The notes: generated from the sequence alone by a model not told the origin. 9,180 nucleotides of DNA from an uncultured Clostridia bacterium (GCA_947632525.1 CANRPQ010000052.1:1-9180); one strand, 5' to 3'. Positions 1 through 7,143 are shown, numbered from the stretch's first letter. Program-made: numbers and translations.

Positions 1-19
1 AAAAAATTCAATAAAATTA

Positions 20-48
20 TTGACAAAATAATATATAGCGTTTATAAT
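20..48 (+). promoter_or_regulatory. Sigma-A promoter of the tRNA-Gly gene
   Basis: TTGACA at 20-25 and TATAAT at 43-48 are both perfect consensus hexamers with an ideal 17-base spacer. The start of transcription should fall near 55, about 16 bases before the mature tRNA 5' end, which fits a short precursor leader removed by RNase P. Confidence 0.9.
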
Positions 49-70
49 ATTATTTGTTCAACAACAAAAT

Positions 71-144
<74 letters not shown>

Positions 145-176
145 AAACCTTTCTATTCAAACTTTTGTAGACAGAT

Positions 177-212
177 AAAAAATCAATCAGAATCAAACTG
201 ATTGATTTTTTT
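177..212. terminator. Bidirectional intrinsic terminator between tRNA-Gly and the vanW-like gene
   Basis: AATCAATCAG (181-190) pairs perfectly with CTGATTGATT (198-207) around a seven-base loop. The stem has a run of A before it and a run of T after it, so each strand shows a stem followed by a U-tract. It can therefore end both the rightward tRNA transcript and the leftward VanW-family transcript, whose stop codon is at 238-240. Confidence 0.85.
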
Positions 213-237
213 GTACAAAAATTTAATAATCTGCTTT

Positions 238-735
238 TTAATTTGTTTTTACTATTTGTACTTTAACTTCATCTTCATTTGCTTCGCTATATATCTTAAT
301 ATCATAGTCAGTATTATTTTTAAATTTTAAATCAAGTTCACCATAAGCAACAGCAGCATCTTTTCCTTCCTGAACATAATCAACATCTCTAGAATGACTG
401 TGTCTCTCAGTAACTTCTAAACCATCTACTTTTAATACAGCATTATAAATAGTGGTACTTACTTGACAATTACCACCACCATAATCTTTTTTAATTTTAT
501 TTTGAACAAAAACTCCAGCTTTTTTGTAACCCTCATCAGGAGTAGGACATCCTGCTATTTCGTTAAATGAAAATTCTTCTCCTTTTTTAACAATAGTATT
601 ATTTATTTTAGAAGTAGTAATTTTTAGATTATTATCACGATTATTATCTTCGTAAGTTATTTTAGTAGAAAAATTAGATAATTCGGTTTCAAGCCCTTCA
701 GTAGCTGAAACAACTTCTTGCCCGAGAAATATCAT
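238..735 (-). CDS. VanW-family domain protein (C-terminal part of a frameshifted gene)
   Basis: The 165-residue product carries an almost complete VanW domain. It starts with FSTKITYEDNNRDNNLK (about 22-38) and continues with GEEFSFNE (52-59). The hallmark GGGNCQVSTTIYNA (86-99) follows, then a block with ERHSHSRDVDY and G-K-D-A-A-V (110-129), and finally D-L-K-F-K-N (135-140). The family was named from a vancomycin-resistance cluster, but most members lie outside such clusters. They are thought to be envelope proteins of unknown biochemical role, so this is not evidence of resistance. The ATG at 735 has no ribosome-binding site. The proper N-terminus, a membrane anchor, is in the -1 relative frame just upstream (698-895), so this is probably not an independent gene. 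The motifs are intact, so the lesion is either recent or a sequencing error. Confidence 0.85.
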   Translation of the reverse strand: MIFLGQEVVSATEGLETELSNFSTKITYEDNNRDNNLKITTSKINNTIVKKGEEFSFNEIAGCPTPDEGYKKAGVFVQNKIKKDYGGGNCQVSTTIYNAVLKVDGLEVTERHSHSRDVDYVQEGKDAAVAYGELDLKFKNNTDYDIKIYSEANEDEVKVQIVKTN

Positions 736-895
736 TATTTATAGAATTATTATTTTGTACATTAGCGCTCATTCTTGAACCACCAGCATTGTTTGTATTA
801 GAATCATTAGGATTAAAAAAAATGAAATAGAAAATTATGCCAACAATTATTAAAAGTATAGTTAAAATAACAATCCATTTTGCATATTTTTTCAA
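698..895 (-). pseudogene. N-terminal membrane-anchor fragment of the same VanW-family gene
   Basis: I place the start at TTG 895-893, because a strong SD (GAGGTGA, 907-901) lies five bases before it. The in-frame ATG at 931 has no SD. The 65-residue product begins (M)KKYAKW and has one hydrophobic helix at about 7-27 (IVILTILLIIVGIIFYFIFF). A Asn/Ser-rich linker follows, then a nonsense-like tail ending at TGA 700-698. This anchor-plus-linker is the usual N-terminus of a membrane-anchored VanW-domain protein. Reading the linker and then skipping one base (net +1) somewhere in about 698-735 joins it to the VanW domain in one frame of roughly 218 residues. I see no long homopolymer at the junction. 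Confidence 0.65.
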
Positions 896-941
896 AGTAT
901 TCACCTCTATTTTAAATATTTTTAATTTCATTGTATATTAT

Positions 942-970
942 TTGCAAAAAACAAAAAAATATGTTATAAA
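942..970 (+). promoter_or_regulatory. Extended -10 promoter for the 1014-1379 gene
   Basis: TTGCAA (942-947), a 17-base spacer and TATAAA (965-970), preceded by TG at 962-963, make a reasonable extended -10 promoter. The predicted start near 977 leaves a leader of about 37 bases that contains the SD at 997-1002. Confidence 0.55.
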
Positions 971-1013
971 ATAACTTATATTTAAAATTAATTTTAGGGG
1001 GGAAACTTAAATA

Positions 1014-1379
1014 ATGGGAATACATCTTAGGCCAGAAACTATAGAAATTTTAGAAGAAATGATAAAAAGTGGAATGACAAATGGAGAAATACAAAGTGTA
1101 TTTTCAGAAATATTAAGTCCGGATACTATTTGTGAATACAGAAGAAAATTAGAGAAAAATGGTTTACCGAAACTAACTGACGAACAAATTGCAAATAGAA
1201 ATAATGAAAAGATTATTAATTTAATAGAAAAAAGTATAAGTCAAGGAATGACTAAAGAAACACCTAGGACTAAAATGTTGATAGAAATAATTAAACAAGG
1301 GGAAGTTACAAAAAAAGGGCGACAATTTGGAAAAAAGCCAAAAAATAAGATAGAAGAAAAAGATATAGAAGAAAGATAG
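1014..1379 (+). CDS. Hypothetical 121-residue protein, possibly helix-turn-helix-like
   Basis: I do not recognise this protein. Start ATG 1014 is supported by a G-rich SD (GGGGGG, 997-1002) 11 bases upstream and by the promoter at 942-970. The product is mostly helical and charged, with no signal peptide or membrane segment, so it should be cytoplasmic. Two similar stretches, around IKSGMTNGEIQSVF (about 18-31) and IEKSISQGMTKE (about 71-82), look like an internal helical duplication. The first has the spacing of a helix-turn-helix, with S-P-D-T-I-C-E-Y-R-R-K-L as a possible recognition helix. The C-terminus from about residue 96 is very rich in Lys and Glu. It stands apart from its neighbours, with its own promoter. 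A nucleic-acid-binding role is a guess. Confidence 0.75.
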   Translation: MGIHLRPETIEILEEMIKSGMTNGEIQSVFSEILSPDTICEYRRKLEKNGLPKLTDEQIANRNNEKIINLIEKSISQGMTKETPRTKMLIEIIKQGEVTKKGRQFGKKPKNKIEEKDIEER

Positions 1380-1382
1380 ACA

Positions 1383-1410
1383 TTGACAAACCTAAAAAAT
1401 GTAGTATAAT
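1383..1410 (+). promoter_or_regulatory. Consensus sigma-A promoter for the 51-residue microprotein
   Basis: TTGACA (1383-1388) and TATAAT (1405-1410) are both perfect and are separated by 16 bases. The -35 box starts four bases after the stop codon of the preceding gene. The predicted start near 1417 gives a leader of about 25 bases holding the SD AGGAG (1431-1435). Confidence 0.85.
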
Positions 1411-1442
1411 AGAAGTGTAGTAAATAAAAAAGGAGAAAGCAA

Positions 1443-1598
1443 ATGATAGCTAAAATATGGAAAAAAGTATTATTATTTGTTTTAATTATAGCTTGTTTAT
1501 TTAATATTATAAATAAATTGGTACATAAAGCATCTATGGAAGAAGAAGTAAAATCTTCTGCAGAATATGTTCAAGAACAAATAAAAAATCAAAAATAA
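1443..1598 (+). CDS. 51-residue single-span membrane microprotein, unknown function
   Basis: The frame runs from ATG 1443 to TAA 1596-1598. AGGAG (1431-1435) lies seven bases upstream, and a perfect-consensus promoter precedes it. The product starts MIAKIWKK and continues with one hydrophobic helix at about 9-24 (VLLFVLIIACLFNIIN). It ends in a charged helical tail rich in Glu, Lys and Gln (about 32-51). The Lys/Trp-rich N-terminus followed by a helix and a polar C-terminus suggests either a small membrane protein with its tail outside the cytoplasm or an uncleaved signal anchor. There is a single Cys (18) but no lipobox. I do not recognise a family. The coding claim rests on the promoter, SD and frame length, not on homology. 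Confidence 0.7.
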   Translation: MIAKIWKKVLLFVLIIACLFNIINKLVHKASMEEEVKSSAEYVQEQIKNQK

Positions 1599-1609
1599 GA
1601 AGTAAATAC

Positions 1610-1638
1610 TTGAAATTATAAAAAAACTATGCTAAAAT
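1610..1638 (+). promoter_or_regulatory. Extended -10 promoter of rpmE
   Basis: TTGAAA (1610-1615), a 17-base spacer and TAAAAT (1633-1638), with the extended motif TGC immediately before the -10 (1630-1632). The expected start near 1645 leaves about 40 bases of purine-rich leader before the rpmE ATG. Confidence 0.75.
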
Positions 1639-1684
1639 AAAAAATAGCTTGTTAATAGAAAATTGAGGGAGGGAAGAAGGCAAA

Positions 1685-1885
1685 ATGAAAGAAGGAATAC
1701 ATCCAAATTATACAGAGGCAACTATCACATGCGCATGTGGTAATGTTATGAAAACAAATTCAACAAAAAGTGATATGAAAGTTGATATTTGTTCAAAATG
1801 TCATCCATTCTGGACAGGAAACTTAAAAAGAGAAACAACTGGCGGTAGAGCAGACAAATTTAAGAAAAAATATGGAATTCAATAA
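1685..1885 (+). CDS. rpmE: 50S ribosomal protein L31, zinc-binding type
   Basis: The 66-residue product matches bacterial L31 along its whole length. It begins with the typical G-I-H-P-N-Y, then C-A-C-G-N-V (16-21), then C-S-K-C-H-P-F-W-T-G (36-45), and ends with T-G-G-R-A-D-K-F-K-K-K-Y. Cysteines 16, 18, 36 and 39 are the four that bind zinc in the C+ form of L31. L31 sits at the interface of the large and small ribosomal subunits. In Bacillus a zinc-free paralogue replaces this form under zinc starvation; no paralogue is in this window. The ATG is preceded by purine-rich GAGGGAGGGAAGAAGG (1665-1680). The gene has its own promoter and terminator, so it is a single-gene unit. Confidence 0.97.
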   Translation: MKEGIHPNYTEATITCACGNVMKTNSTKSDMKVDICSKCHPFWTGNLKRETTGGRADKFKKKYGIQ

Positions 1886-1888
1886 AAA

Positions 1889-1920
1889 AGAAAATGGTAG
1901 TATTTACTATCATTTTTTTG
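1889..1920 (+). terminator. Intrinsic terminator of rpmE
   Basis: AATGGTAG (1893-1900) pairs with CTATCATT (1907-1914), with one G-U pair, and a run of seven T follows. It begins a few bases after the rpmE stop codon. Confidence 0.8.
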
Positions 1921-1923
1921 TTA

Positions 1924-1952
1924 TATAGGAAAAATCAAAGATTTTTTCTATA
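1924..1952. repeat. 13-bp hairpin in the rpmE-miaB gap
   Basis: TATAGGAAAAATC (1924-1936) pairs over its full length with GATTTTTTCTATA (1940-1952), with one G-U pair, around a loop AAA. It starts only a few bases after the rpmE terminator. It has no following U-tract on either strand, so it is not a plain terminator. It may be a second, back-up stop or RNA 3'-end protection for rpmE read-through. It lies upstream of the predicted miaB start of transcription and is not in that leader. Confidence 0.5.
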
Positions 1953-2053
1953 CAAAAAGGTTAAATTTCCTCTAGACGTACATATTAAAACTACAGCCTT
2001 ACAAGTTTCAACAAAATTATTGCAAAAATTAACAAAATAATATAAAATTAGCA

Positions 2054-2062
2054 TGTTATAAT
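2054..2062 (+). promoter_or_regulatory. Extended -10 promoter element for miaB-mutS
   Basis: TGTTATAAT (2054-2062) is a perfect extended -10 element. No good -35 box lies at 16-18 bases, as is allowed for extended -10 promoters. An alternative with TTGCAA (2020-2025) and TAAAAT (2043-2048) is also possible. Transcription from near 2069 would give a leader of about 50 bases with the SD TGGAGG (2105-2110). Confidence 0.55.
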
Positions 2063-2117
2063 AATAAACCAAGGCATTAAAAAATATAAAATTAAAAATA
2101 AAACTGGAGGAATAAAA

Positions 2118-3533
2118 GTGGCAAAAGCAGATATACAAGACTCTTTAGAAAAAATAAAAACAGTTGCAAAAATAAATGAAGGCAAAAACTTAAAATATAG
2201 CATATTAACAATGGGATGCCAACTAAATGAAAACGACTCAGAAAAATTAAGCGGTATGATGGAAGAAATGAATTATATTAAAACAGATAAATTATCTGAT
2301 GCAGACTTAATTGTATTCAATACTTGCTGTGTACGTGAAAATGCTGAAGACAAGTTATTTGGCAAATTAGGAGAAGTTAAAAAATATAAAGAAGAAAAAG
2401 GAACTATCATTGCAATCGGTGGATGCATGATGCAAGAAAAACATATTGTAGAAAAATTAAAACAAAGCTATCCATTTTTTGATATTATATTTGGTCCACA
2501 TACATTAGCACAATTCCCAGTAGACTTATGCAAAATATTGTATAACAGAAAAAGAATTGAAGATATATTAGATATAGACGGAGAAATTATAGAGGGGCTT
2601 CCTATTAGAAGAGATGACAATGTTAAAGCATCTGTTGCAATTATGAATGGTTGTAATAATTTTTGTACATACTGCATTGTTCCTTATGTAAGAGGAAGAG
2701 AAAGAAGTAGAGAGCCTAAAGATATTATTGAAGAAGTTAAACAATTAGCTGAACAAGGGTATAAAGAAATAATGTTACTAGGTCAAAATGTAAATTCATA
2801 TTTAAGAACAGAAAAAGAAAACAATATTCATTTTGAAGAATATGAAGGGGTTAATTCATTTGCAACGTTATTAAGAGCTGTAAATAAAATAGAAGGAATT
2901 GAAAGAATTCGTTTTATATCACCACATCCAAAAGACTTTACAGATGATGTTATAGAAGCAATTCGCGATTGTGATAAAGTATGCAAATTAGTACATCTTC
3001 CATTACAATCTGGAAGTAGTGAAATTTTAAAAGCAATGAATAGAAAGTATAGCAAAGAACAATATTTAAATTTAGTAGAAAAAATGAAGAAAAACATTCC
3101 AAATTTAACGCTTTCTACTGACATTATTGTAGGATTTCCGGGTGAAACAGAAGAAAATTTCAAAGACACTTTAGATGTAGTAGAAAAAGTAAACTTCGAA
3201 CAAGTATATATGTTCATATATTCTAGAAGAGTTGGAACACCAGGGGATAAAATGAAAAACCAAATTTCAGAAAATATAAAACATGAACGATTTGACAGAC
3301 TAAAAAAATTAGTAGAAAAGCAAATTGAATTAAAAAATATGGAATATATAAATACAGTTCAAAATGTTTTAATAGAAGGAAGAAGTAAAACAAATGAAAA
3401 TATGTTAACAGGTAGAACTGACTCTAATAAGGTAGTTGTTTTAGAAGGGCCAGATGATTTAATAGGAAAAGTATTACCACTTACTATTATTTCAGAGCAT
3501 ATGTGGTATTTAAAAGGAAAAATTATAAAGTAG
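2118..3533 (+). CDS. miaB: tRNA-2-methylthio-N6-dimethylallyladenosine (ms2i6A37) synthase MiaB
   Basis: This is a 471-residue methylthiotransferase of the radical-SAM class, cytoplasmic, which adds a methylthio group to i6A at position 37 of tRNAs that read UNN codons. The N-terminal domain has Cys34 (in TMGCQLNENDSEK), Cys70 (in FNTCCVRENAE) and Cys103 (in GGCMMQE), which should bind the auxiliary iron-sulfur cluster. The radical-SAM motif C-N-N-F-C-T-Y-C (179-186) holds the SAM cluster. It is followed by VRGRERSR, LLGQNVNSY (221-229), HLPLQSGS (293-300) and the GFPGET segment (339-344). The C-terminal TRAM domain covers about 405-471. The start is GTG, chosen because TGGAGG lies seven bases before it. 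Length is usual for the family. mutS begins 30 bases after the stop, so the two are probably co-transcribed, a common arrangement in Clostridia. A MtaB- or RimO-type paralogue is less likely given the MiaB-like motifs and the mutS neighbour. Confidence 0.95.
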   Translation: MAKADIQDSLEKIKTVAKINEGKNLKYSILTMGCQLNENDSEKLSGMMEEMNYIKTDKLSDADLIVFNTCCVRENAEDKLFGKLGEVKKYKEEKGTIIAIGGCMMQEKHIVEKLKQSYPFFDIIFGPHTLAQFPVDLCKILYNRKRIEDILDIDGEIIEGLPIRRDDNVKASVAIMNGCNNFCTYCIVPYVRGRERSREPKDIIEEVKQLAEQGYKEIMLLGQNVNSYLRTEKENNIHFEEYEGVNSFATLLRAVNKIEGIERIRFISPHPKDFTDDVIEAIRDCDKVCKLVHLPLQSGSSEILKAMNRKYSKEQYLNLVEKMKKNIPNLTLSTDIIVGFPGETEENFKDTLDVVEKVNFEQVYMFIYSRRVGTPGDKMKNQISENIKHERFDRLKKLVEKQIELKNMEYINTVQNVLIEGRSKTNENMLTGRTDSNKVVVLEGPDDLIGKVLPLTIISEHMWYLKGKIIK

Positions 3534-3563
3534 TAAAAAGAAAAAAGGAAGGAAGTAATATAC

Positions 3564-6176
3564 ATGGCAGAATATTCACCTATGATGCAGGAATATATAA
3601 AAACAAAAGAAGAATATAAAGACTGCATACTATTTTATCGATTAGGGGATTTTTATGAAATGTTTTTTGATGATGCAATTACTGCATCACGAGAATTAGA
3701 GTTAACTTTAACAGGAAAAGAATGCGGACAAGAAGAAAGAGCCCCTATGTGTGGTGTTCCACATCATGCTTCAGAAACATATATTGCCAAACTAATTGAA
3801 AAGGGATATAAAGTAGCAATATGCGAACAATTAGAAGACCCAAAACAAGCTAAAGGCATTGTAAAAAGAGGTGTCATTCGTGTAGTAACACCTGGGACTG
3901 TTATGGAATCAAGCTTATTGGAAGAAAAGAAAAACAATTATATAATGTCAATCTATAAAAATGGAATATATTATGGAATTGCAGTATGTGATTTAACAAC
4001 AGGTGATTTTAGAACAACACAAATAAAAGAACAAAACAATTTTGCTACATTGTTAGATGAAATAGCAAGATATTCTCCAGCTGAAATTGTTGTAAACAAT
4101 ATGATGTTTAATTCAGAAGAAGAAATAGCGAAAATAAAAGAGAGATTTTCATTATACATATCTATGCTTGAAGAAGAAAAATTTGATGCTAACTATGAAC
4201 TATTTGAATTAAAATACGATATAGTAAATGAAAACAATCAAGTATTAAAAGATATAAAAGAACAAATGCTATGTGTTGCTGCAAGCAACGGACTTTTTGA
4301 TTATCTAAGAAACACTCAAAAAAACGAATTAGACTATATACATAAAATAACTTTATACAGTACAGCTCACTATATGAACTTAGATTCAAACGCTAGAAGA
4401 AACTTAGAAATTACTGAAAAGCTAAGAGATAAAAGTAAAAAAGGAACACTTTTATGGGTATTAGATAAAACTTCTACGTCTATGGGTGGAAGACTTTTAA
4501 GGAGATGGCTAAGTGATCCATTAATAGACATAACAAAGATTAATGAAAGGTTAGAAGCGGTTAAGGAATTAAAAGAAGATATTATATTAAGAGGAGATAT
4601 TGTAGATAGTTTAAAGAAGGTTTATGATATTGAAAGACTAGCAGGAAAAATTTCATATGGCAGTGCAAACGGTAGAGATTTAGTATCATTAAAAAACTCT
4701 GCAAAACAGTTACCAAATGTGAAGGCAAGTTTAGAAAAAGCGAATTCTCCTTTATTAAAACAATTATACCAAAACTTAGATGTATTAGATGATATTTATG
4801 AAATTATTGATAAATCCATTGTAGATGATCCGCCAATCAGTGTTAAAGAAGGAAGCTTAATTAAAATAGGATATGATGAAGAAATAGACCATTTAAAAGA
4901 AGCAACTACTAATGGTAAAACATGGGTATTAGAAATAGAATCAAAGGAAAGAGAAGAAACAGGAATTAAAGGATTAAAAGTAGGATTTAATAAAGTATTT
5001 GGATACTTTATTGAAGTAACTAAATCTAATTTATCCATGGTGCCAGAAAGATATATTCGTAAACAAACCTTAGCAAACTGCGAAAGATATATTACAGAAG
5101 AACTAAAAAAGGTAGAAAATGAAATACTTGGAGCGGAAGAAAAAGTAATTACATTAGAATATAACGCATTCTGTGAAATAAGAGACAAAATAGAAGAACA
5201 AATTTCAAGAGTACAACAAACTGCAACAATGATTGCTACATTAGATGTTATAGCATCATTTGCAACTGTAGCAGATGACATGAACTATGTAATGCCAATA
5301 GTTGATAACAGTGGTAGTATAGATATAAAAAATGGAAGACATCCTGTTATCGAAAAAATCTTAGGAGCAGGAAGTTTTGTAGAAAATGACACATATTTAG
5401 ATAAAGGCAATAACCGTTTAGCAATTATTACAGGACCTAATATGGCTGGTAAATCTACATACATGCGACAAGTAGCTTTAATAACATTAATGGCACAGTG
5501 CGGAAGCTTTGTACCAGCTTCTTATGCAAAAATAGGAGTAGTAGATAAAATATTTACAAGAGTTGGAGCATCAGATGATTTAAGCATGGGTCAAAGCACA
5601 TTCATGGTTGAAATGATGGAAGTTGCATCAATATTAAAAGAAGCAACATCAAATAGCCTTGTTATTCTAGATGAAATAGGAAGAGGAACTTCAACATATG
5701 ATGGGCTTTCAATTGCTTGGGCAGTTGCCGAATACATATCAGACAAAGAAAAATGCGGAGCAAAAACATTATTTGCAACACACTACCACGAGTTAATATC
5801 ATTAGAAGATAAATTAGAAGGAGTAAAAAATTATTCTATTGCAGTAAAAGAAAAGGGAGAGGATGTTATTTTCTTAAGAAAAATAGTAGCAGGCGGAACC
5901 GATGAAAGCTATGGAGTACATGTTGCGAAACTTGCGGGAGTTCCACAAGTAGTTACAAAACGTGCAAACGAAATACTAAAAACATTAGAACGAAAAAGCA
6001 TTTTAGGAGATAAAGCACAGGAAAAGGAAAACAAAAAAGTAGCATCAGGACAGCTTGATTTATACAATTATAAACTAGCAGAACTTGCTCATGAATTAGA
6101 TAAGGTTGATTTAAACGAATTAACTCCAATTGAAGCACTAAACATTTTAGTCAACATGAAGGAAAAAATGAAATAG
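3564..6176 (+). CDS. mutS: DNA mismatch repair protein MutS
   Basis: This 870-residue ATPase finds mismatches and small loops after replication and recruits MutL. The mismatch-binding domain holds the Phe-x-Glu motif in LGDFYEMF (Phe30, Glu32), which inserts beside the mispaired base. The connector, core/lever and clamp domains follow (about 120-560). The ATPase domain has Walker A GPNMAGKST (624-632), the TRVGASDDLSMGQSTF signature (665-680), Walker B with LDEIGRGTS (702-710) and FATHYHEL (737-744). Near the C-terminus QLDLY (830-834) matches the beta-clamp-binding pentapeptide, linking the protein to the replisome. A short dimerisation tail ends the protein. Length and motif order are those of full MutS1, not MutS2. 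AAGGAAGGAAG upstream (about 3545-3555) supports the ATG. It is the second gene of the miaB operon. mutL, its usual partner, does not follow here. Confidence 0.98.
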   Translation: MAEYSPMMQEYIKTKEEYKDCILFYRLGDFYEMFFDDAITASRELELTLTGKECGQEERAPMCGVPHHASETYIAKLIEKGYKVAICEQLEDPKQAKGIVKRGVIRVVTPGTVMESSLLEEKKNNYIMSIYKNGIYYGIAVCDLTTGDFRTTQIKEQNNFATLLDEIARYSPAEIVVNNMMFNSEEEIAKIKERFSLYISMLEEEKFDANYELFELKYDIVNENNQVLKDIKEQMLCVAASNGLFDYLRNTQKNELDYIHKITLYSTAHYMNLDSNARRNLEITEKLRDKSKKGTLLWVLDKTSTSMGGRLLRRWLSDPLIDITKINERLEAVKELKEDIILRGDIVDSLKKVYDIERLAGKISYGSANGRDLVSLKNSAKQLPNVKASLEKANSPLLKQLYQNLDVLDDIYEIIDKSIVDDPPISVKEGSLIKIGYDEEIDHLKEATTNGKTWVLEIESKEREETGIKGLKVGFNKVFGYFIEVTKSNLSMVPERYIRKQTLANCERYITEELKKVENEILGAEEKVITLEYNAFCEIRDKIEEQISRVQQTATMIATLDVIASFATVADDMNYVMPIVDNSGSIDIKNGRHPVIEKILGAGSFVENDTYLDKGNNRLAIITGPNMAGKSTYMRQVALITLMAQCGSFVPASYAKIGVVDKIFTRVGASDDLSMGQSTFMVEMMEVASILKEATSNSLVILDEIGRGTSTYDGLSIAWAVAEYISDKEKCGAKTLFATHYHELISLEDKLEGVKNYSIAVKEKGEDVIFLRKIVAGGTDESYGVHVAKLAGVPQVVTKRANEILKTLERKSILGDKAQEKENKKVASGQLDLYNYKLAELAHELDKVDLNELTPIEALNILVNMKEKMK

Positions 6177-6213
6177 TCTTTTTAAAAAATGAATTTTTTA
6201 GGTTTGAATTTTA

Positions 6214-6310
6214 AATATATCATTTGAAAGTGAAACGAGGTATAGGGAATGCCTGAAAGGCAAGAAACCCTGTAGCGGAGCGTCCGAAGTGGAACGGAAA
6301 ATGATATATT
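6214..6310. repeat. 97-bp palindromic element with a GC-richer structured core
   Basis: AATATATCATTT (6214-6225) and its exact complement AAATGATATATT (6299-6310) form the ends, and the match continues outward through TTTTA with a one-base bulge. The 73-base core is clearly richer in G and C than its surroundings. It folds locally as GCCT/AGGC around GAA (6251-6261), enclosed by TATAGGG with CCCTGTA (6241-6247 and 6268-6274). A second part offers two mutually exclusive hairpins, CGGA-TCCG and TCCG-CGGA. It has no coding frame. It could be a small structured RNA, a non-autonomous mobile element (MITE) or a dispersed palindromic repeat. I do not recognise a known RNA family. Confidence 0.6.
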
Positions 6311-6379
6311 AAAATATAATCAAAAAAAGATAAAATAGTTGTTTTTAATAAGGAAATATTATATAAATGGGAGGATTAA

Positions 6380-7081
6380 ATGGAATATTTAATAGTAATT
6401 GGTATTTGTATAATATTTTTAATAACTTTAAAATTTGCATGGAATATTAAAATAAAAGATATAAAAAAATTAAAAGAAGTAGGCTATAGTAAGGAATTAA
6501 ATAAAATAACAAATAAATTACCAGAAAACAAAGAAATTTGCAAGCAAATTTTGAAAAAGCTGAATAATGAAAAAGTTATAATTAAAGAAAGTGAAGATAC
6601 AAAAACTAGCCTATATCTTGTATTAAATAATACAATTTTAATAGCAAACATAAAGGATACATTTACAAGGGTACAGACAATTGCACATGAATGTTTACAT
6701 TCAATACAAAATAGAAGAACACTACTTTTTAACTTTATTTATTCTAACATATATTTTATTTATTTTTTAAGCATTTGTATTTTGTCATTGTTAAGGTTAA
6801 ATAAAAATGGAATGTTGCATTTATTTATCTTAACTATATTAGGATGTATATATTATGCTATTCGTAGTTATATTGAAATGGATGCAATGACAAAAGCAAA
6901 ACCATTAGCAAAAGAATATATGGAAGAAGAAGGAAGTTTAACAAAACAAGAACAAAAAACCATATTAGATAATTGTGAAATTATAAATGATATAGCTATA
7001 AAAATGACGAACTATAATTTAGTAATAAACTGTACTATTAAAATAATTATATATACTGTAATACTTATAGTACTAAATTAA
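6380..7081 (+). CDS. Putative membrane zinc metallopeptidase (HExxH), distantly YugP-like
   Basis: The 233-residue protein has an N-terminal membrane helix (about 3-20), then a cytoplasmic-looking charged region (25-75). The sequence TIAHECLHSIQNRR (100-113) follows, with the zinc-protease motif His103-Glu104-x-x-His107. Two hydrophobic segments come next (about 117-138 and 145-163), then YIEMDAMTKAKPLAKEYM (164-181), and a last helix at about 213-232. In YugP-type neutral zinc peptidases (Zn_peptidase_2) the HExxHxxQ helix is followed by membrane spans and an E-x-D-A segment supplying the third ligand. Glu166 or Asp168 could serve here. The similarity is limited to these motifs, so the family placement is tentative. 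GGGAGG (6369-6374) five bases before the ATG fixes the start. No convincing promoter is seen; transcription may start near or inside the palindromic element upstream. The substrate is unknown. Confidence 0.7.
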   Translation: MEYLIVIGICIIFLITLKFAWNIKIKDIKKLKEVGYSKELNKITNKLPENKEICKQILKKLNNEKVIIKESEDTKTSLYLVLNNTILIANIKDTFTRVQTIAHECLHSIQNRRTLLFNFIYSNIYFIYFLSICILSLLRLNKNGMLHLFILTILGCIYYAIRSYIEMDAMTKAKPLAKEYMEEEGSLTKQEQKTILDNCEIINDIAIKMTNYNLVINCTIKIIIYTVILIVLN

Positions 7082-7102
7082 TATATAAGTTAATTTAAAA
7101 AG

Positions 7103-7143
7103 AAGCATATAAAGTATAATAATTAACTTTTTATGCTTTTTTT
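7103..7143. terminator. Terminator between the convergent metallopeptidase and XRE genes
   Basis: AAGCATATAAAG (7103-7114) pairs with CTTTTTATGCTT (7127-7138) with one mismatch, and a run of seven T ends at 7143. The right arm and T-run overlap the last codons of the leftward regulator gene (stop at 7131-7133). An alternative stem, AAGTTAATT (7087-7095) with AATTAACTT (7121-7129), uses part of the same sequence. Confidence 0.65.

Noticed and set aside
238..735. VanW domain as a vancomycin-resistance determinant
   Set aside because: No vanR/S/H/A/X-type neighbours are present, and VanW-domain proteins are widespread in genomes without such resistance.
1935..2138. 67-codon minus-strand frame in the rpmE-miaB gap
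   Set aside because: It covers the miaB promoter, leader and start codon and has a low-complexity product.
2828..3217. 129-codon minus-strand frame inside miaB
   Set aside because: Antisense to conserved MiaB motifs, with no start signals and a composition typical of a shadow frame.
4796..5281. 161-codon open frame on the minus strand inside mutS
   Set aside because: It lies wholly antisense to a well-conserved gene, has a Ser/Ile-rich low-complexity product and no ribosome-binding site. It is a shadow of mutS codon bias.
6183..6200. Short AT-only hairpin after mutS as a terminator
   Set aside because: The stem is only six or seven A-T pairs, with no U-tract after it. It is too weak to claim.
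6339..6367. TTGTTT-N17-TATAAA upstream of the metallopeptidase gene
   Set aside because: The start of transcription would fall on or after the SD at 6369-6374, so the transcript would lack its ribosome-binding site.
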